A stretch of 64,000 nt of DNA from NCBI GenBank assembly GCA_018292915.2, contig JACVVK020000338.1, forward strand, positions 17,501 to 81,500, written 5' to 3'. The notes beneath the pieces were generated by a model. It was not told where the DNA came from and did not search any database. It saw only the letters and a program-made list of their open reading frames with translations. A program made the translations under genes and the position numbers. Position 1 is the stretch's first letter. Every line of letters begins with the position of its first letter. Shown here one piece after another: positions 10,501 through 20,390 of the stretch. This stretch comes from Batillaria attramentaria. Its lineage: Eukaryota; Mollusca; Gastropoda; Batillariidae.

Positions 10501-13500
10501 ATAAGGGAGACAATATCGTGACATGAAAGGATACTGGCTATCCTCCCTTACACCAAACGGGTTAGAAACTGTTGCCGGGCAGCCGAGGGAGGGATGGAGG
10601 GGAGGGGGGGGGGGGGGTCGGTGGATGTCAGTTCTGGGGGTCTAACGTCCTTTTCCACCACTTATGGGCCGGCTGAGGGAAACCGTCAAATAAAGTTGTG
10701 CATGCCTTTGCTCCATGTTTTCACCTTTTAAATTTTTTTTTTTTAAATGTTCCAGCTAAACCGTGTCTGAACTGTACTTAGGATGCTTTGTGTGGCTTCC
10801 ATACACTGAGTCCACATCATTGGCGATGAGCATGTGACTGGATTTCCTGATTGGGCACGAAAAAAAATGCCAATTTCACGCCAATCTTGACTCAGAAATC
10901 CGCCATTTTTGATTTCTCCAGAATATTCTAGCAGACAGTTTGTATGGTTTTCGGGTCAGTAGAAATTGCATTAGCTGTATCTGGCAAACTGTTCATCTGA
11001 TCCCGGCAGCGTTTGTGCCATGTTTTGTTCATCAGTCGAGAAACCCACCCAGCCAAGCACCAGCAAGCCATCCTGCCGTCAGCGGGAGACTAAGGTAAGC
11101 TAAAGTCAAACAGAACCACACAAGTGTGATCTGGTTCTCCATCCGGCACTGCACCAGTCTCTCTGTTCACGGGGGTGACACAAAATGGACGGCCGTTTTT
11201 TTCCCGGAGCTATGCCGCTCATTGCACCGTCAGTCAGCAGGTTCCAACGCCATAGCACCGTCAGTCAGCAGGTTCCAACGCCATAGCACAGTGTCAGTTT
11301 TCCAAATTCAAAACGGGTAGCCGGGGTGGTCGAATGGTAGAGCGTTGGACTTCCAATGTTCGGGTCGTGAGTTCGATCCCGGCTGGGGCCAAATATTTGT
11401 TGCTTTTTCATCGTTGCCCCCGTCTTTGATATCACCCTATGTGGTGGAAAAGGACGTTAAACCCCAAACACCCACCCACCCACCCACCCCCAAATTCAAC
11501 TTGAAACCGGCGCCACAGCACCCGACCGGAAAAAAAACAAAAACGCTTTGGATTTTTAGTTGTCGGTTAGAACGATTTAAAGAGGCCGTTTACCAACCAG
11601 AAACCGGCTTGTACTAATACGTGACTACAATGTAAAGACGTGTATATGTTCATGTTTTAAAATAACGGCTGTAAATGAGAGCAATCGTCGTCGAAACGTT
11701 TGAAGCGGCATAGCAACTGAAAAAGGTCGTCCATTATGTGTCACTGACCCCCGTGCTGTTGCAACTAACCTGTGAACGCTGTTCCTGGCACCAGACGTAC
11801 TTGTCTTCCTTGCACTCCTTGCTGTGCCAGTCAAACTGGTGGTGATGAGGACAGTGTTGTAGGAAGCCGTGGTGATGGTCACAGATGTAGTACGTCTCGC
11901 AGTGCTCGGCGTGGTAGTCCGGCTCTTTACCGTGCTCCTCGTGACACTCTATCCTGTGTGGACCTGGTTTACAAGACGAGAATAGGACCACGGGGTGAAA
12001 CAAAATAGACTAGCGTTTTTGTTTTGTTTTTTCCCCAGGTGTAGCAGTCCAGATTACACCCCACCTGGAGTATATCCCCGTATAAACTGGCCAAGCCCAG
12101 ACTATACCCCTGTATAAACTGGCCTAGCCCAGACTATCCCCCCGTATAAACTGGCCTAGCCCAGACTATCCCCCCGTATAAACTGGCCTAGCCCAGACTA
12201 TCCCCCCGTATAAACTGCCCTAGCCCAGACTATACCCCGGGGTGTACTCTGAATCCGGCCTGGGCTGATCTATACCCAGGGGGGTTGAACCGGCCTAGGG
12301 GTATACTTGGGCCTGTTACACCTGTACTATACCGCTACAGACCGTTGCACCGCCAATCAGCGGGTTCCCACGCCATAGCAACGCGTTTTTCCGAACTGAC
12401 CAAGATGCCATAGCACCGAAAAAAACCAAAAAACAAAACCGCTTTGGATTTTCAGTTGTCGGTTAGAACGATTGAAAGGGGCGTATTACCACCCACAAAC
12501 CGACTTGTGCTAATACGTGTATACCATTATGCTCATGTTTTAAAATAACGGCTTCAGATGAGAGCAATCATCGAAACTTTTAAAGCCGCATCAGTGGCAA
12601 CGGAAAAAGGTGCCCATGTATATAGTGCTATACGCGTGCTCCTGCTGTCTCACAAAAAGGTCTCCGTTTGACACGGTGTACACGTGCACAGGTGATGCCC
12701 AACAAAACTGTATGGGGTGAACCCGAAAAAATCACTTGCTCTCTTGTGCACAGCACGGGTAAGGGACATCACTCAGGCGGCTACTTCATGTTGGAGGTGG
12801 ATTCGCGCACGAGTTTCACGTGCTCTGTAGTATGGCGTGAGAAGCCCGGCTTCGGCCTGTTTCTAAAACAGGACAAAATTTAAACTTACCTAAATTGTAA
12901 ACCTACAAAACTGAATGGTTCACTTATGCCTAGACCGTCATTCGCTGTGTCATTCAGAAAATGGGGATAGTTGTAATCACCAATTTGTCAGCCGTGCATT
13001 CAAGGATCCCATTAAGTGAACTTGGTCCATTTTTTGCAATGATGTAATGTTCACTTCCAAGGAAAACTACTCTTCTGGGAGGAGTGGTGGTGGATAGTAC
13101 TGTCCGAACTTACCTACGTCTAACAGCATAACGAGGAATGTCCACGGAAAATGTCTTTCACAAACAGGAATAATTATAACTTTGTTCCAGACTGGATATT
13201 TACACTTTACAAGGAAGTCGTGTACAAACCATGGCTGGAGCCGTGTCCCGAGGATGACCAGCTAGAGGAGGAGCTGGATGACGACCAGCTGGAGGAGCTG
13301 TCCGACTCGCTGATCTGCCACTTACATAGCACCTCCTCGTCCTTCAGACACTCCTTCTCGTGGTAGTCGAACTGGTAGCCGTGCGGGCAGTGCTTTAGCT
13401 CGCCCCAGTAGTCCTCACAGTAGTAGTAACTGTGACACTCCATGTCGTCATAGTTCGGTTCCTTGCCCCAGCCGCTACTTTTGCACGGCTCGTACCAAGC

Positions 13501-14081
13501 ACGCGCGCACGTGAACAGTGCCACTACACGTAGGAAAAGTTGAAGTAAAGTAAGAGGGAAATAATACACATGTAGCTTTGTTTCATTCCTGAGTTGTCAT
13601 GTTTCTTTTCTTTCGATTATGAACCAGTAATAGTTTGCAACAGTAATAAAGTTTATAAAGTTTATTGCTTATGTCATAATCAGATGGTTTTTTCTTCACT
13701 AGTAACACGAGAGACTTAGGACGACAGGGCTTTCTGTAAACATTCACAGAAACATTATTAACATGAAAAACCACAAAATGTTTAGAAAATACTGAGAAGA
13801 AATACTTAAAATAATAATGAAATAAGAGATGGTACTTGTTTTGGGATAATTAACATTCGAACTTTTAAGGCTTTGTTATCTTAAAGAAAGAAATGGTTGG
13901 CGTATGAACGCGAATAAAAAAAAAAAACCTATGCTTTTTTGTTATATAAGAAATAAAACAACAACAACAGAAAACAAACAAAACACTAAAAAAGCCTAAA
14001 CAGTTAATTAAACAGAAATTGACTTGTAAACCTACCGAGAAAAGCTGCCCGAAGAAACTGAATCGAAATCAGAGAAACCAT
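6880..14081 (-). CDS. Secreted protein with three CBM14 (peritrophin-A) chitin-binding domains and Gly/Asn/Pro/Gln-rich tails; candidate shell-matrix protein
   Basis: Eight exons (14081-14036, 13523-13230, 11963-11770, 10339-10288, 9902-9688, 8787-8494, 8307-8071, 7527-6880) join with matching phases (1,1,0,1,0,0,0) into 660 codons including TAG. Residues 1-24 form a signal peptide ending CARA. Three domains have the CBM14 spacing C-14/15-C-5-C-9-C-12-C-7-C at residues 29-82, 120-172 and 199-251. A Ser/Trp linker follows the first and a His/Ser linker separates the second and third. Residues 268-365 are Ser- then Gly-rich and end in LQGNA/G pentapeptides; 366-444 are Pro/Asn/Gln-rich; 445-659 are Pro/Gln/Ala-rich with a Trp-containing end. 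Chitin binding follows from the family. A role in shell matrix or another chitinous cover is inference. Domains 2 and 3 are unusually rich in His, which could bind metal ions. Confidence 0.88.
8071..8307 (-). CDS. Exon 7: Pro/Asn/Gln-rich segment
   Basis: The acceptor cctctgcccag and donor CTCAG/gtaatg frame 79 codons in phase 0 on both sides. Repeated Asn-Pro and Asn-Gln pairs (GLNPQFNPNINV, GLNPGINQGQ) suggest a disordered matrix-type segment. Confidence 0.85.
8494..8787 (-). CDS. Exon 6: Ser then Gly-rich segment with LQGNA/G pentapeptides
   Basis: The acceptor tctgtatgccag and the strong donor CTACAG/gtgagt frame 98 codons, phase 0-0. An acidic/His start (EEEHHD) leads to Ser runs, GGGGGGNGGGG, then hydrophobic Ala/Leu/Gly, then six LQGNA or LQGNG pentapeptides at the 3' end, encoded by a 15-bp tandem repeat at 8494-8590. 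Confidence 0.87.
9688..9902 (-). CDS. Exon 5: third chitin-binding domain
   Basis: The acceptor gtggttttgttcag is in phase 1 and completes A|GT from exon 4. The donor CACCAT/gtgagt leaves phase 0. The six cysteines follow CBM14 spacing. The exon is close in sequence to exon 3 over the whole domain, so the two arose by duplication. Confidence 0.93.
10288..10339 (-). CDS. Exon 4: 52-bp His/Ser/Gly linker exon
   Basis: The acceptor tttgttcttcag and donor GCA/gtaagt bound 17 codons plus one base (SHSGHGHHDEHSSSGHS). It converts phase 0 to phase 1, which lets the phase-1 chitin-binding exon 5 follow the phase-0 end of exon 3. Confidence 0.85.
10595..10670 (-). mobile_element. SINE 3' fragment
   Basis: The reverse complement contains GTGGTGGAAAAGGACGTTA, the 3' domain shared by several tRNA-derived copies in this window. 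The tRNA-like head is missing. It lies in an intron of the chitin-binding gene. Confidence 0.6.
11318..11495 (+). mobile_element. tRNA-derived SINE, full length
   Basis: The head has polymerase III A-box (TGGTCGAATGGTAGAGC) and B-box (GAGTTCGATCC) sequences. A body with CGTCTTTGATATCACC and GGTGGAAAAGGACGTTAAAC follows, then a CACCC-repeat tail. It sits antisense in the intron between exons 3 and 4 of the chitin-binding gene. Confidence 0.85.
11770..11963 (-). CDS. Exon 3: second chitin-binding domain
   Basis: The acceptor cgtcttgtaaaccag is in phase 1, matching exon 2. The donor TCACAG/gttagt leaves phase 0. The exon encodes a complete six-cysteine CBM14 domain with a His-rich core (CDHHHGFLQHCPHHHQF). 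Confidence 0.93.
11964..13229 (-). other. Intron 2 of the chitin-binding gene, with a 32-bp array and a duplicated flank
   Basis: The intron contains a 32-bp tandem array (about 12050-12245) and a segment (12345-12640) paralogous to the intron on the other side of exon 3 (11210-11765). No exon remnant is visible after 12640, where a duplicated chitin-binding exon would be expected. Confidence 0.65.
12050..12245. repeat. 32-bp minisatellite, about six units
   Basis: Units contain CCAGACTAT, a C-run, GTATAAACTGGCC and TAGC. The last units decay into a GTATAC-containing unique sequence. The array lies inside an intron of the chitin-binding gene. Confidence 0.85.
13230..13523 (-). CDS. Exon 2: end of signal peptide, first chitin-binding domain, Ser/Trp linker
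   Basis: The acceptor is a long pyrimidine tract ending cctacgtgtag. Split codon G|TG joins exon 1. The sequence ALFTCARA then WYEPC places signal cleavage before the first domain cysteine. The domain has spacing C-15-C-5-C-9-C-12-C-7-C and is Tyr/acid-rich rather than His-rich. A Ser run interrupted by Trp follows. Donor CATG/gtttgt leaves phase 1. Confidence 0.9.
14036..14081 (-). CDS. Exon 1: start codon and signal-peptide N-terminus
   Basis: The ATG at 14081 opens MVSLISIQFLRAAFL plus one base and reaches donor CTCG/gtaggt (14035). Its phase 1 end matches exon 2 and the joined hydrophobic run makes a complete signal peptide. A TATA motif lies 56 bp upstream. The exon is only 46 bp. Confidence 0.8.
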
Positions 14082-14136
14082 GATTGCCTCTCTTCACACA
14101 CTGATCTACTCGTGCCTACAAACAATTTCAAGACCA

Positions 14137-14144
14137 TTTATATA
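14137..14144 (-). promoter_or_regulatory. TATA box of the chitin-binding gene
   Basis: TATATAAA on the - strand ends 56 bp upstream of the ATG at 14081. Transcription would start near 14107-14112, leaving a 5' UTR of about 25-30 nt. Confidence 0.6.
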
Positions 14145-14264
14145 TTCGTTCGATGTTTATTGTTTCAGAACAGAAAACACCTAACTTTGATCAAAGGTGT
14201 CATCAAAGACCACACGCGCCGACGTGTTGACGTGGGTGATTGTGGGAGGGTGAGGTAACCACGC

Positions 14265-14470
14265 CCTGACCACGCCCATCCTTTGACCACCAGCCCGGGG
14301 GTTGAGACGCAAGACAGGAGTGTGCGAGCAGCACTAATCGGATTAACTCAAGGTCCTGCTGTTCGCGTGAGGCACTTACTCGGACCAACATTTCACAACG
14401 TTATGGTGAGTATGACTGTGTCGCTCTCCCTCCGTGTGTGTCTTTAGGTCTGCCTCCCCCCCTCCGTTCT
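14265..14470. other. GC-box-containing stretch upstream of the chitin-binding gene
   Basis: Two CCACGCCC-type motifs occur near 14262-14280, about 130 bp upstream of the TATA box. They could be promoter-proximal sites for Sp/KLF-type factors. A GT microsatellite begins at about 14470. Confidence 0.3.
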
Positions 14471-14488
14471 GTGTGTGTGTGTGTGTGA

Positions 14489-14519
<31 letters not shown>

Positions 14520-14534
14520 ACAGTGTGTGTGTGA

Positions 14535-14613
<79 letters not shown>
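14470..14613 (+). repeat. GT microsatellite with regular GACA interruptions
   Basis: Long GT runs are broken several times by GACAGTGTG, and the run ends in a CGCGCG segment. The repeated interruption indicates growth by duplication of larger blocks. Confidence 0.9.
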
Positions 14614-14618
<5 letters not shown>

Positions 14619-15104
14619 GCCATATCGATCTGGGAGCGTTCTTTAATCCCGAGGAATCTATAAAACAACAACAACAACAACAACAAAACCGTAGGAATTC
14701 CTCTAGAAGGACTTGAAGATATTTGTTTTACCCTAGCTTGATCTGTGCGGTGGGCGTCACATTGCACCCGCGCCATTGAAAGAACCACAGGGGTTTGGAA
14801 CTGAACACACTTTTACCTCCAGCGGCACGCTATTAGGATGCAATTACTTACCTGGCTCTTATCGATTCAAATAAATATAAGATATCGGAAACTGTGGCCG
14901 ACTGCAAACTAGAGAAACCAACCAACAATCCACCAACCAAACAGCCAACCAGCCAACCAACCCTGAGTTACTCAACCAGTCAACAGAACACTGACGAGAG
15001 TGGTCAGGGTGTGTTTAAAGGAACGACAGTTTTTGGCTCACGACTGGTCACCATGGTCTGACCTGACTTTTAGTATTTTTCTCCTTACATGGATTCAGGG
15101 GAAC

Positions 15105-15275
15105 CGGGACAGTCGAGCCGTGCAGTGTTGGACTTCCAGTGCTCGGGTCGCGTACTCCATTCCCGTCTGGGGCCAAATGTTTGTGCTGGCCCTTTTCTCG
15201 TTGCCCCGTCTTTGGTATGACCCATATGTGGTGGAAAAGGACGTTAAACTGTTAAACACCCAACCCACCCAGTAG
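15105..15275 (+). mobile_element. Degenerate tRNA-derived SINE
   Basis: Same family as 11318-11495: the head is diverged and the B-box is damaged, but GGGGCCAAAT, CGTTGCCCCGTCTTTG and GGTGGAAAAGGACGTTAAAC are intact. Confidence 0.75.
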
Positions 15276-15938
15276 ATGGATTCTGGGGTTAAGGTTGGGG
15301 ATAAACGGTAGAGTTAACTGGACATTAATTTTGTGCCTTAGTGGCCTGCTGTTGCTAAGAAAACTGAGGCAATTATTGTTGAAGGTTAAAAGTCGCAAAA
15401 GCTGGTAAGCTGTGCATGTATACGATGATATCCGACCCGAAAATTCCGTGCGGTTGTTTCAGTTCGACTTATTGATAAAATGGACATTTGTACACGGAAT
15501 TTATTTACAGACATATTGAGAAGATGATTTACAACGCCTTGTCGGAGTGAAGTGGTTGTGTAAGACAGGTCAGCTTGTTTGAGCTTGCTCTAGTTAAGGA
15601 CGATCTCAGTCTACACTACGATCAGACTACGAGGGGCCTCAACCGACTCGGCTTAGTTCTTGACGACAAGAGTTATTACCCTTATGAGGGCGCCACACCT
15701 GAAGGTTGAGGCAAATATGAGACATGTTTGCAGACAACTATCACAACCTGCGACATTGTGCGAGATCTACCGACAAAGATTTACATGGCGGATTGAAGGA
15801 CTTGTCAAATTTTAGGCGAAGAGGGTTGTAAACAGGAAAGTGCTCTGAGCATTAAGTGAAAACGTAACGCGAATAACCAAGACTATAACTGAGTGTGGGG
15901 AGAGACTGAGTAGAAGAGACTACACTAAGGCCGGAATA

Positions 15939-15974
15939 CCAAAGATCCTCTATTATTGTATAGAGGATCTTTGG
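15939..15974. repeat. Perfect 15-bp inverted repeat with 6-nt loop
   Basis: CCAAAGATCCTCTAT (15939-15953) and its exact reverse complement (15960-15974) flank a TATTGT loop. The stem is too short for a usual microRNA precursor. Confidence 0.9.
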
Positions 15975-16444
15975 GGATACTTGTTTATCTTTGTTGTGGA
16001 CATGTACGTACATGGGCATACACGTGCTGGGATAAATCCCTCACATACATTAACAAGCCCGTATGACACAATTACACGGATACAAACATACATACTAATT
16101 GAGGTACTTCTTGTTAAGCCTGTCTGTGTGTTCATGATGTTTCAAACTGAAAGCGTGTGCGTGGGGAGAGAGAGGTGTATATACATGTATCTGCTTCACT
16201 GAAAACAAATTGCCCAAATTGGAATAATACAGTCACTGTACATATATTTGAATTTGATTATGGAGAAAACTAGTCACTGTACACGTAGCATGCCTTATTT
16301 GGGGTTCATCCTTACAATCTGATCAACGCGTGACCACAGCATTTATAAACAGTTCAGTGAAACTACAAGCGGTTCATACGTAAACTTAAATGTATACTGT
16401 ACATAAGTTGGTGGGAAGACTTTTCCTTAATGGTAACCGACTTC

Positions 16445-16515
16445 GCACTGTACCGTCTTTGATATCACCCACTATGATGCGTGGTGGAAAAGGACGTTAA
16501 ACTCCCAAACAGCCA
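16445..16515 (+). mobile_element. SINE 3' fragment
   Basis: Contains CCGTCTTTGATATCACCC and GTGGTGGAAAAGGACGTTAAAC followed by a CACCCA tail. There is no tRNA-like head. Confidence 0.75.
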
Positions 16516-16684
16516 CCCATCACATGGTGACAACATGAATCAGATCACGAGACATCATAATTTTCTCTCGATGGCATAGTTCTTGGATTTTTAATAACAC
16601 TCTTAATCCAGAAACATGTAAATTCGCATTCGCTCGCGTGTGTAGTAGAACTCGTGACAAAGAGTTGCATTGTGTGAAGCCATT

Positions 16685-16943
16685 TTAACACTTTTTCTGA
16701 CAGTTCGGTCGAGAGGGAAAGAGGTACATAAAATGGTCGACACTGACAGTCAGTAAAGCTTTGAACAATAGACGCCAGCAGGGTTCCTGTGATCTCTCAG
16801 CAGTATGATAGGCCTTCAAGATAACGTGCATAATAATGTCTGCTTTCAAATCATCGTGAGGGTTTCTCAGTCGTTGGCAACCAAGGTCTAGCTCCGTCCA
16901 GTCTGTGGTGTGTGGTGGAAGCAAATACGTGTCTTGCCCGTGT
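16685..16943 (-). CDS. Candidate terminal coding exon, unknown protein
   Basis: The acceptor cacactcatcacag precedes 85 open codons plus TAA. The peptide is mixed and helical-looking, with a charged amphipathic middle (DWTELDLGCQRL, then a DDLKADIIMHVILKAY run, then CWRLLFKALLTV) and an end in NCQKKC. The helix pattern loosely recalls death-fold domains, but I cannot confirm any family. ATTAAA lies about 95 bp after the stop. The exon needs two bases from an upstream exon that I did not locate; nearest - strand candidates are at 22301-22366. Chance ORFs of this length are possible. Confidence 0.35.
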
Positions 16944-17156
16944 CTGTGATGAGTGTGACAAGGGGTAGGTGCCTTAAGGAGGGGACTAAGGGGTAGATAA
17001 ACACGGAGAGGGAACTGCACAACAGCTTTATGGCTCTTGTCGCCGGGAATAGTACTCAGGGCGCAAACCGTGTCGGCGGGGTCAAGAGAGATAAAACGAC
17101 CCAGGGTTGGGAGATATTATTCATAAGATCCTGTTCCTTTCCGGATTTTGCTTACC

Positions 17157-17159
<3 letters not shown>

Positions 17160-17208
<49 letters not shown>
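17160..17208 (+). repeat. (CA)n microsatellite
   Basis: About 24 uninterrupted CA units. Confidence 0.95.
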
Positions 17209-17210
<2 letters not shown>

Positions 17211-18304
17211 TTTCTGATAAAAAGCGCACAACCATGGAAAATGGTCACGTCAACGCCGATGAACACATTCACAATATTTATATCAGCCCAAATGAAATGG
17301 CCGCTGTACGCAAGGGTATTATAGTTATGCAGTATACAACTTACTAGAACAGGTTCCGTGACGGAACTCCGGCTGCAAATTCATTGTAGCTCTGTCATCA
17401 TTACAACAGGATCACGAAAGAGAGGCGCAACCCAACTTGCTTTTGACAGAAAACAACCATCAATCGACTTTGTAAGTAATAAAAGCAATTTTTTTTAAAA
17501 GCCAAACTACGTTTCATGGGAAGATGTGTTGTATTAAACAGACGTACAGTTCACTACTCAGCCGGCTTGACAATGCTGACGCTGTCTTGCGCGTAACTGA
17601 CTGACCATCTTGTGGTGCCTGGCCCCCATTCTTGTGTGCAGTGCAGCGTCGGGCGGTCCCTGAATCTGGGAGGACACACTGTCTCATGTCATCATATCCC
17701 ATGCAGACAGCGAGTTTCCCCTGAGAACAGCCGCCACTGATATTAGCAACATAGTGCCCACTCCAAATACTAGCCTCTTACAGAACAACGAATCAGGTCA
17801 AAGTGTTTGGTCAGAAGTATACTTAAACAGCAGACAAAGATGGGATAGGAAATATGATCTTATTCAATCTAAGGCAGCAGTAATGATGGCCATGATATCA
17901 TGATCAGTCGAACTTCGGGTCTCAGCCCGCGGCCGGTCATCAGTCACGTCAGTGCCCTTGGACGGACGTGAATGTGGCCTGAAACCTCAGCAGCAGCACT
18001 GAAGACGGCAAGCCGGTTAAGTTATAAACACACTGTTGAAAGTCCACTTCCATCCACCTTTTGCCTGACTTAAATGACCAGTTTGTCACCCAGAATGTGC
18101 GATATTAGTGCATCTCTCAAGGGAGGACACACTGTCTCATGCTGATGCAAGCACATGGAGATCAGAGTGACCGCCCCTGAGAAATCGCTATTTATTTATT
18201 CTTCCTGCAAATCTTTATCCCCTAAAATTGCAAAACGAAACCACACTCGAAATTCTCATTCTCATGTAGACAGACACTGAATACACGACAAACACTAGAA
18301 CACA

Positions 18305-18350
<46 letters not shown>

Positions 18351-20210
18351 ATAGCATTCATAAATAAATTTCATAATTAGGCCTAATGGCGCCAGCTGAT
18401 CGCTAAGCTGAAAAAAAAAAAATCAACCCCAATTTCCGGACAGGCCACGAAAAACAAAATGTATGTATAAAACAGTCGAAGACATTTAAGTACTTGAACC
18501 TATTAAAACCCGTTAATGCATTTCCATCCGTAAGCTCCCACGTGGCTCATTTGCTCATTATTATTCACTTACTCACTTATAGCTCATTTGCTCTATTCTT
18601 GAAGAATACTTTAAAGCTTTTCCCCCTTGGCCTTACGGGAATTTTACTACTGTAAACATGGGTGTGAGGAGGAATCCCAAGCACGAGACTGAAAGAGCAA
18701 ACCAGAGATAAGCTCTAACAATGGGAGAGAAAACAACGCAGCATGTCGCAACAATGAGGTGCCTACATTTATCACGTGAGTCAGCCGTCTACTGGCCCGT
18801 GGACGCCCTTCCCGCAAGTAATGCTGCCCTCAAACAATTAACTCTTGTACCATCCGGGGGTCATGAGCGATACTCACTGCGTACCACACTGTGCACAATG
18901 CCTATACACAACACGTGTTTTATTTTTCCTCAGAGCTGTAGGCAGCCAACCGTTAGAAAAGCGACAGTGTACAAAAACGGCTTGTTCTTTTTGGTTTTGG
19001 TTTTTTGTTGGGCGGAGGAGGGGGGTGGGGGTGGAGGTGGGTGGTCCTTTTCAACATTCCACTGCCTGTTTGTGCAAAATATCACTTTTTATTTGCGTGA
19101 TAGAAAATGACTTTTTTATTTTTTATTTTTATTTGCGTGTACATTTTACTATACATCAAATATAGTGGAAAAATAACAAATAAAACAAATATTAAAAAGC
19201 TAACACTTGCAATTACTTGCAGAGACTGCACTCCACCACTCTGAAGTATTTGTTTGCGGGCAGTAGTGGCGCGCGTACAGCACAGAATAGTACTTCCTCG
19301 ACCTCACTGCATTAAAACAACAACAACAACAACAACAAAACATTCAAGCTGTCTTGAGCTGTACTGTACTAATCGTAAACGAGCATTATTTATTCGCATC
19401 CAGCATTGAGGATAGTAGGTATACGATAAAACACGAAATTAATTATCACAATGTTCATACTAGTACCTGTTGCAGCGGAAATAGGGGAATAGCTTTGCCT
19501 GGTCCATGAACATATACTGACGTTTCATGGCAGACATTTCACCTCCACCAGGTAGCTTGCAAACTAACCCATGCAGCACACTGTAACACAGTCATGCACC
19601 ACACCACACTGATTCACCGGCCGTGTTCACACGGTAACACAACCCTGCACAGCATTAATGGAAAACGCAATGAGAACTTTAATTTAGCATCAGAAATATT
19701 AATGACCTGCTATGTTCAGCTGTGCTTGTTCGGATACACGACTGGTGTCTGGCTAGAAGGTCGGAGCACAACACAGCCAACAGTCAGATCACACAAGTAA
19801 TGCTAAACGTGCACGAGGGAATATTCATGCGCCGGGACGGCATTCAGTGTGTTCGGGTGAACAGATGTAGTATGGTGCGTGCCTAAATGAGCATATACAT
19901 ATCATAGAGACACCAGTTAAATCTACAAATGAAAACCCTTCAAACGTGCGAATGCACACACGGGACCTTGCATGATTTCCTATTCACTGCAAGCAATGTA
20001 GTAAAAATTTAAAATACCAGGTAGAGTTGTCAAAGTGAATAGTTTCACTCTATCCGGCAATATGTCATTAGTATTATTAGCTTATAAACAGAAAGTATAG
20101 AAAGAGGCCTCATAACTGTAGTGGAACGTAGTGGGTGCTGTAAAAAAAGATGGAAACTTTCGATGTAACACACGCGTGTGTTTTGTATACATTAAATGCA
20201 ATACAATTCG
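17209..20210. other. Non-coding stretch
   Basis: Apart from a (CA)n run at 18304-18348 and an (AAC)n run near 19315-19340, I see no supported gene or element. AT-rich runs occur near 19110-19180. Confidence 0.45.
18304..18348 (+). repeat. (CA)n microsatellite
   Basis: About 22 CA units. Confidence 0.95.
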
Positions 20211-20211
20211 T

Positions 20212-20390
20212 CCACATTCAGACGGAATCAGTGGCAGAGTGTTGTACTTTCAATACTCGGGTCGTGAGTTCGAATCCCAGGCGGGGCCAAATATTCGTAC
20301 TGGCCTTTTTCTCGTTGCCCCGTCTTTAATATCACCTACACGTGGTGGAAAAGGACGTTAAACTCCCAAACACCCACCCACATTCAGACG
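20212..20390 (+). mobile_element. Intact tRNA-derived SINE with 13-bp target-site duplication
   Basis: CCACATTCAGACG occurs at 20212-20224 and again at 20378-20390, flanking 153 bp with a tRNA-like head (B-box GAGTTCGAATCC), the body CGTTGCCCCGTCTTTAATATC, the GGTGGAAAAGGACGTTAAAC domain and a CACCCA tail. The duplication shows retroposition by a LINE-type machinery. Confidence 0.9.

Larger units (their letters stand above)
14614..16684. other. Non-coding stretch with SINE copies and a perfect hairpin
   Basis: No gene was supported. It contains two SINE-related segments (15105-15275, 16445-16515), an A/C-rich tract near 14915-14990 and a perfect hairpin at 15939-15974. The rest shows nothing recognisable. 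Confidence 0.5.

Noticed and set aside
11010..11096. + strand segment encoding MFCSSVEKPTQPSTSKPSC and ending at a GTAAGC donor, inside an intron of the chitin-binding gene
   Set aside because: The acceptor is weak, two frames are open, and no partner was found.
11318..11395. tRNA gene
   Set aside because: The A- and B-boxes belong to a SINE head; the body and tail are shared with other copies and no cloverleaf with a clear anticodon arm and acceptor stem is complete.
14379..14410. Back-to-back ATG codons each followed by a strong donor (ATGTTGGTCCGA/gtaagt on -, ATG/gtgagt on +)
   Set aside because: A bidirectional start is attractive, but the - strand one is out of phase with the chitin-binding gene, whose own start exon is at 14081, and the + strand one has no partner exon.
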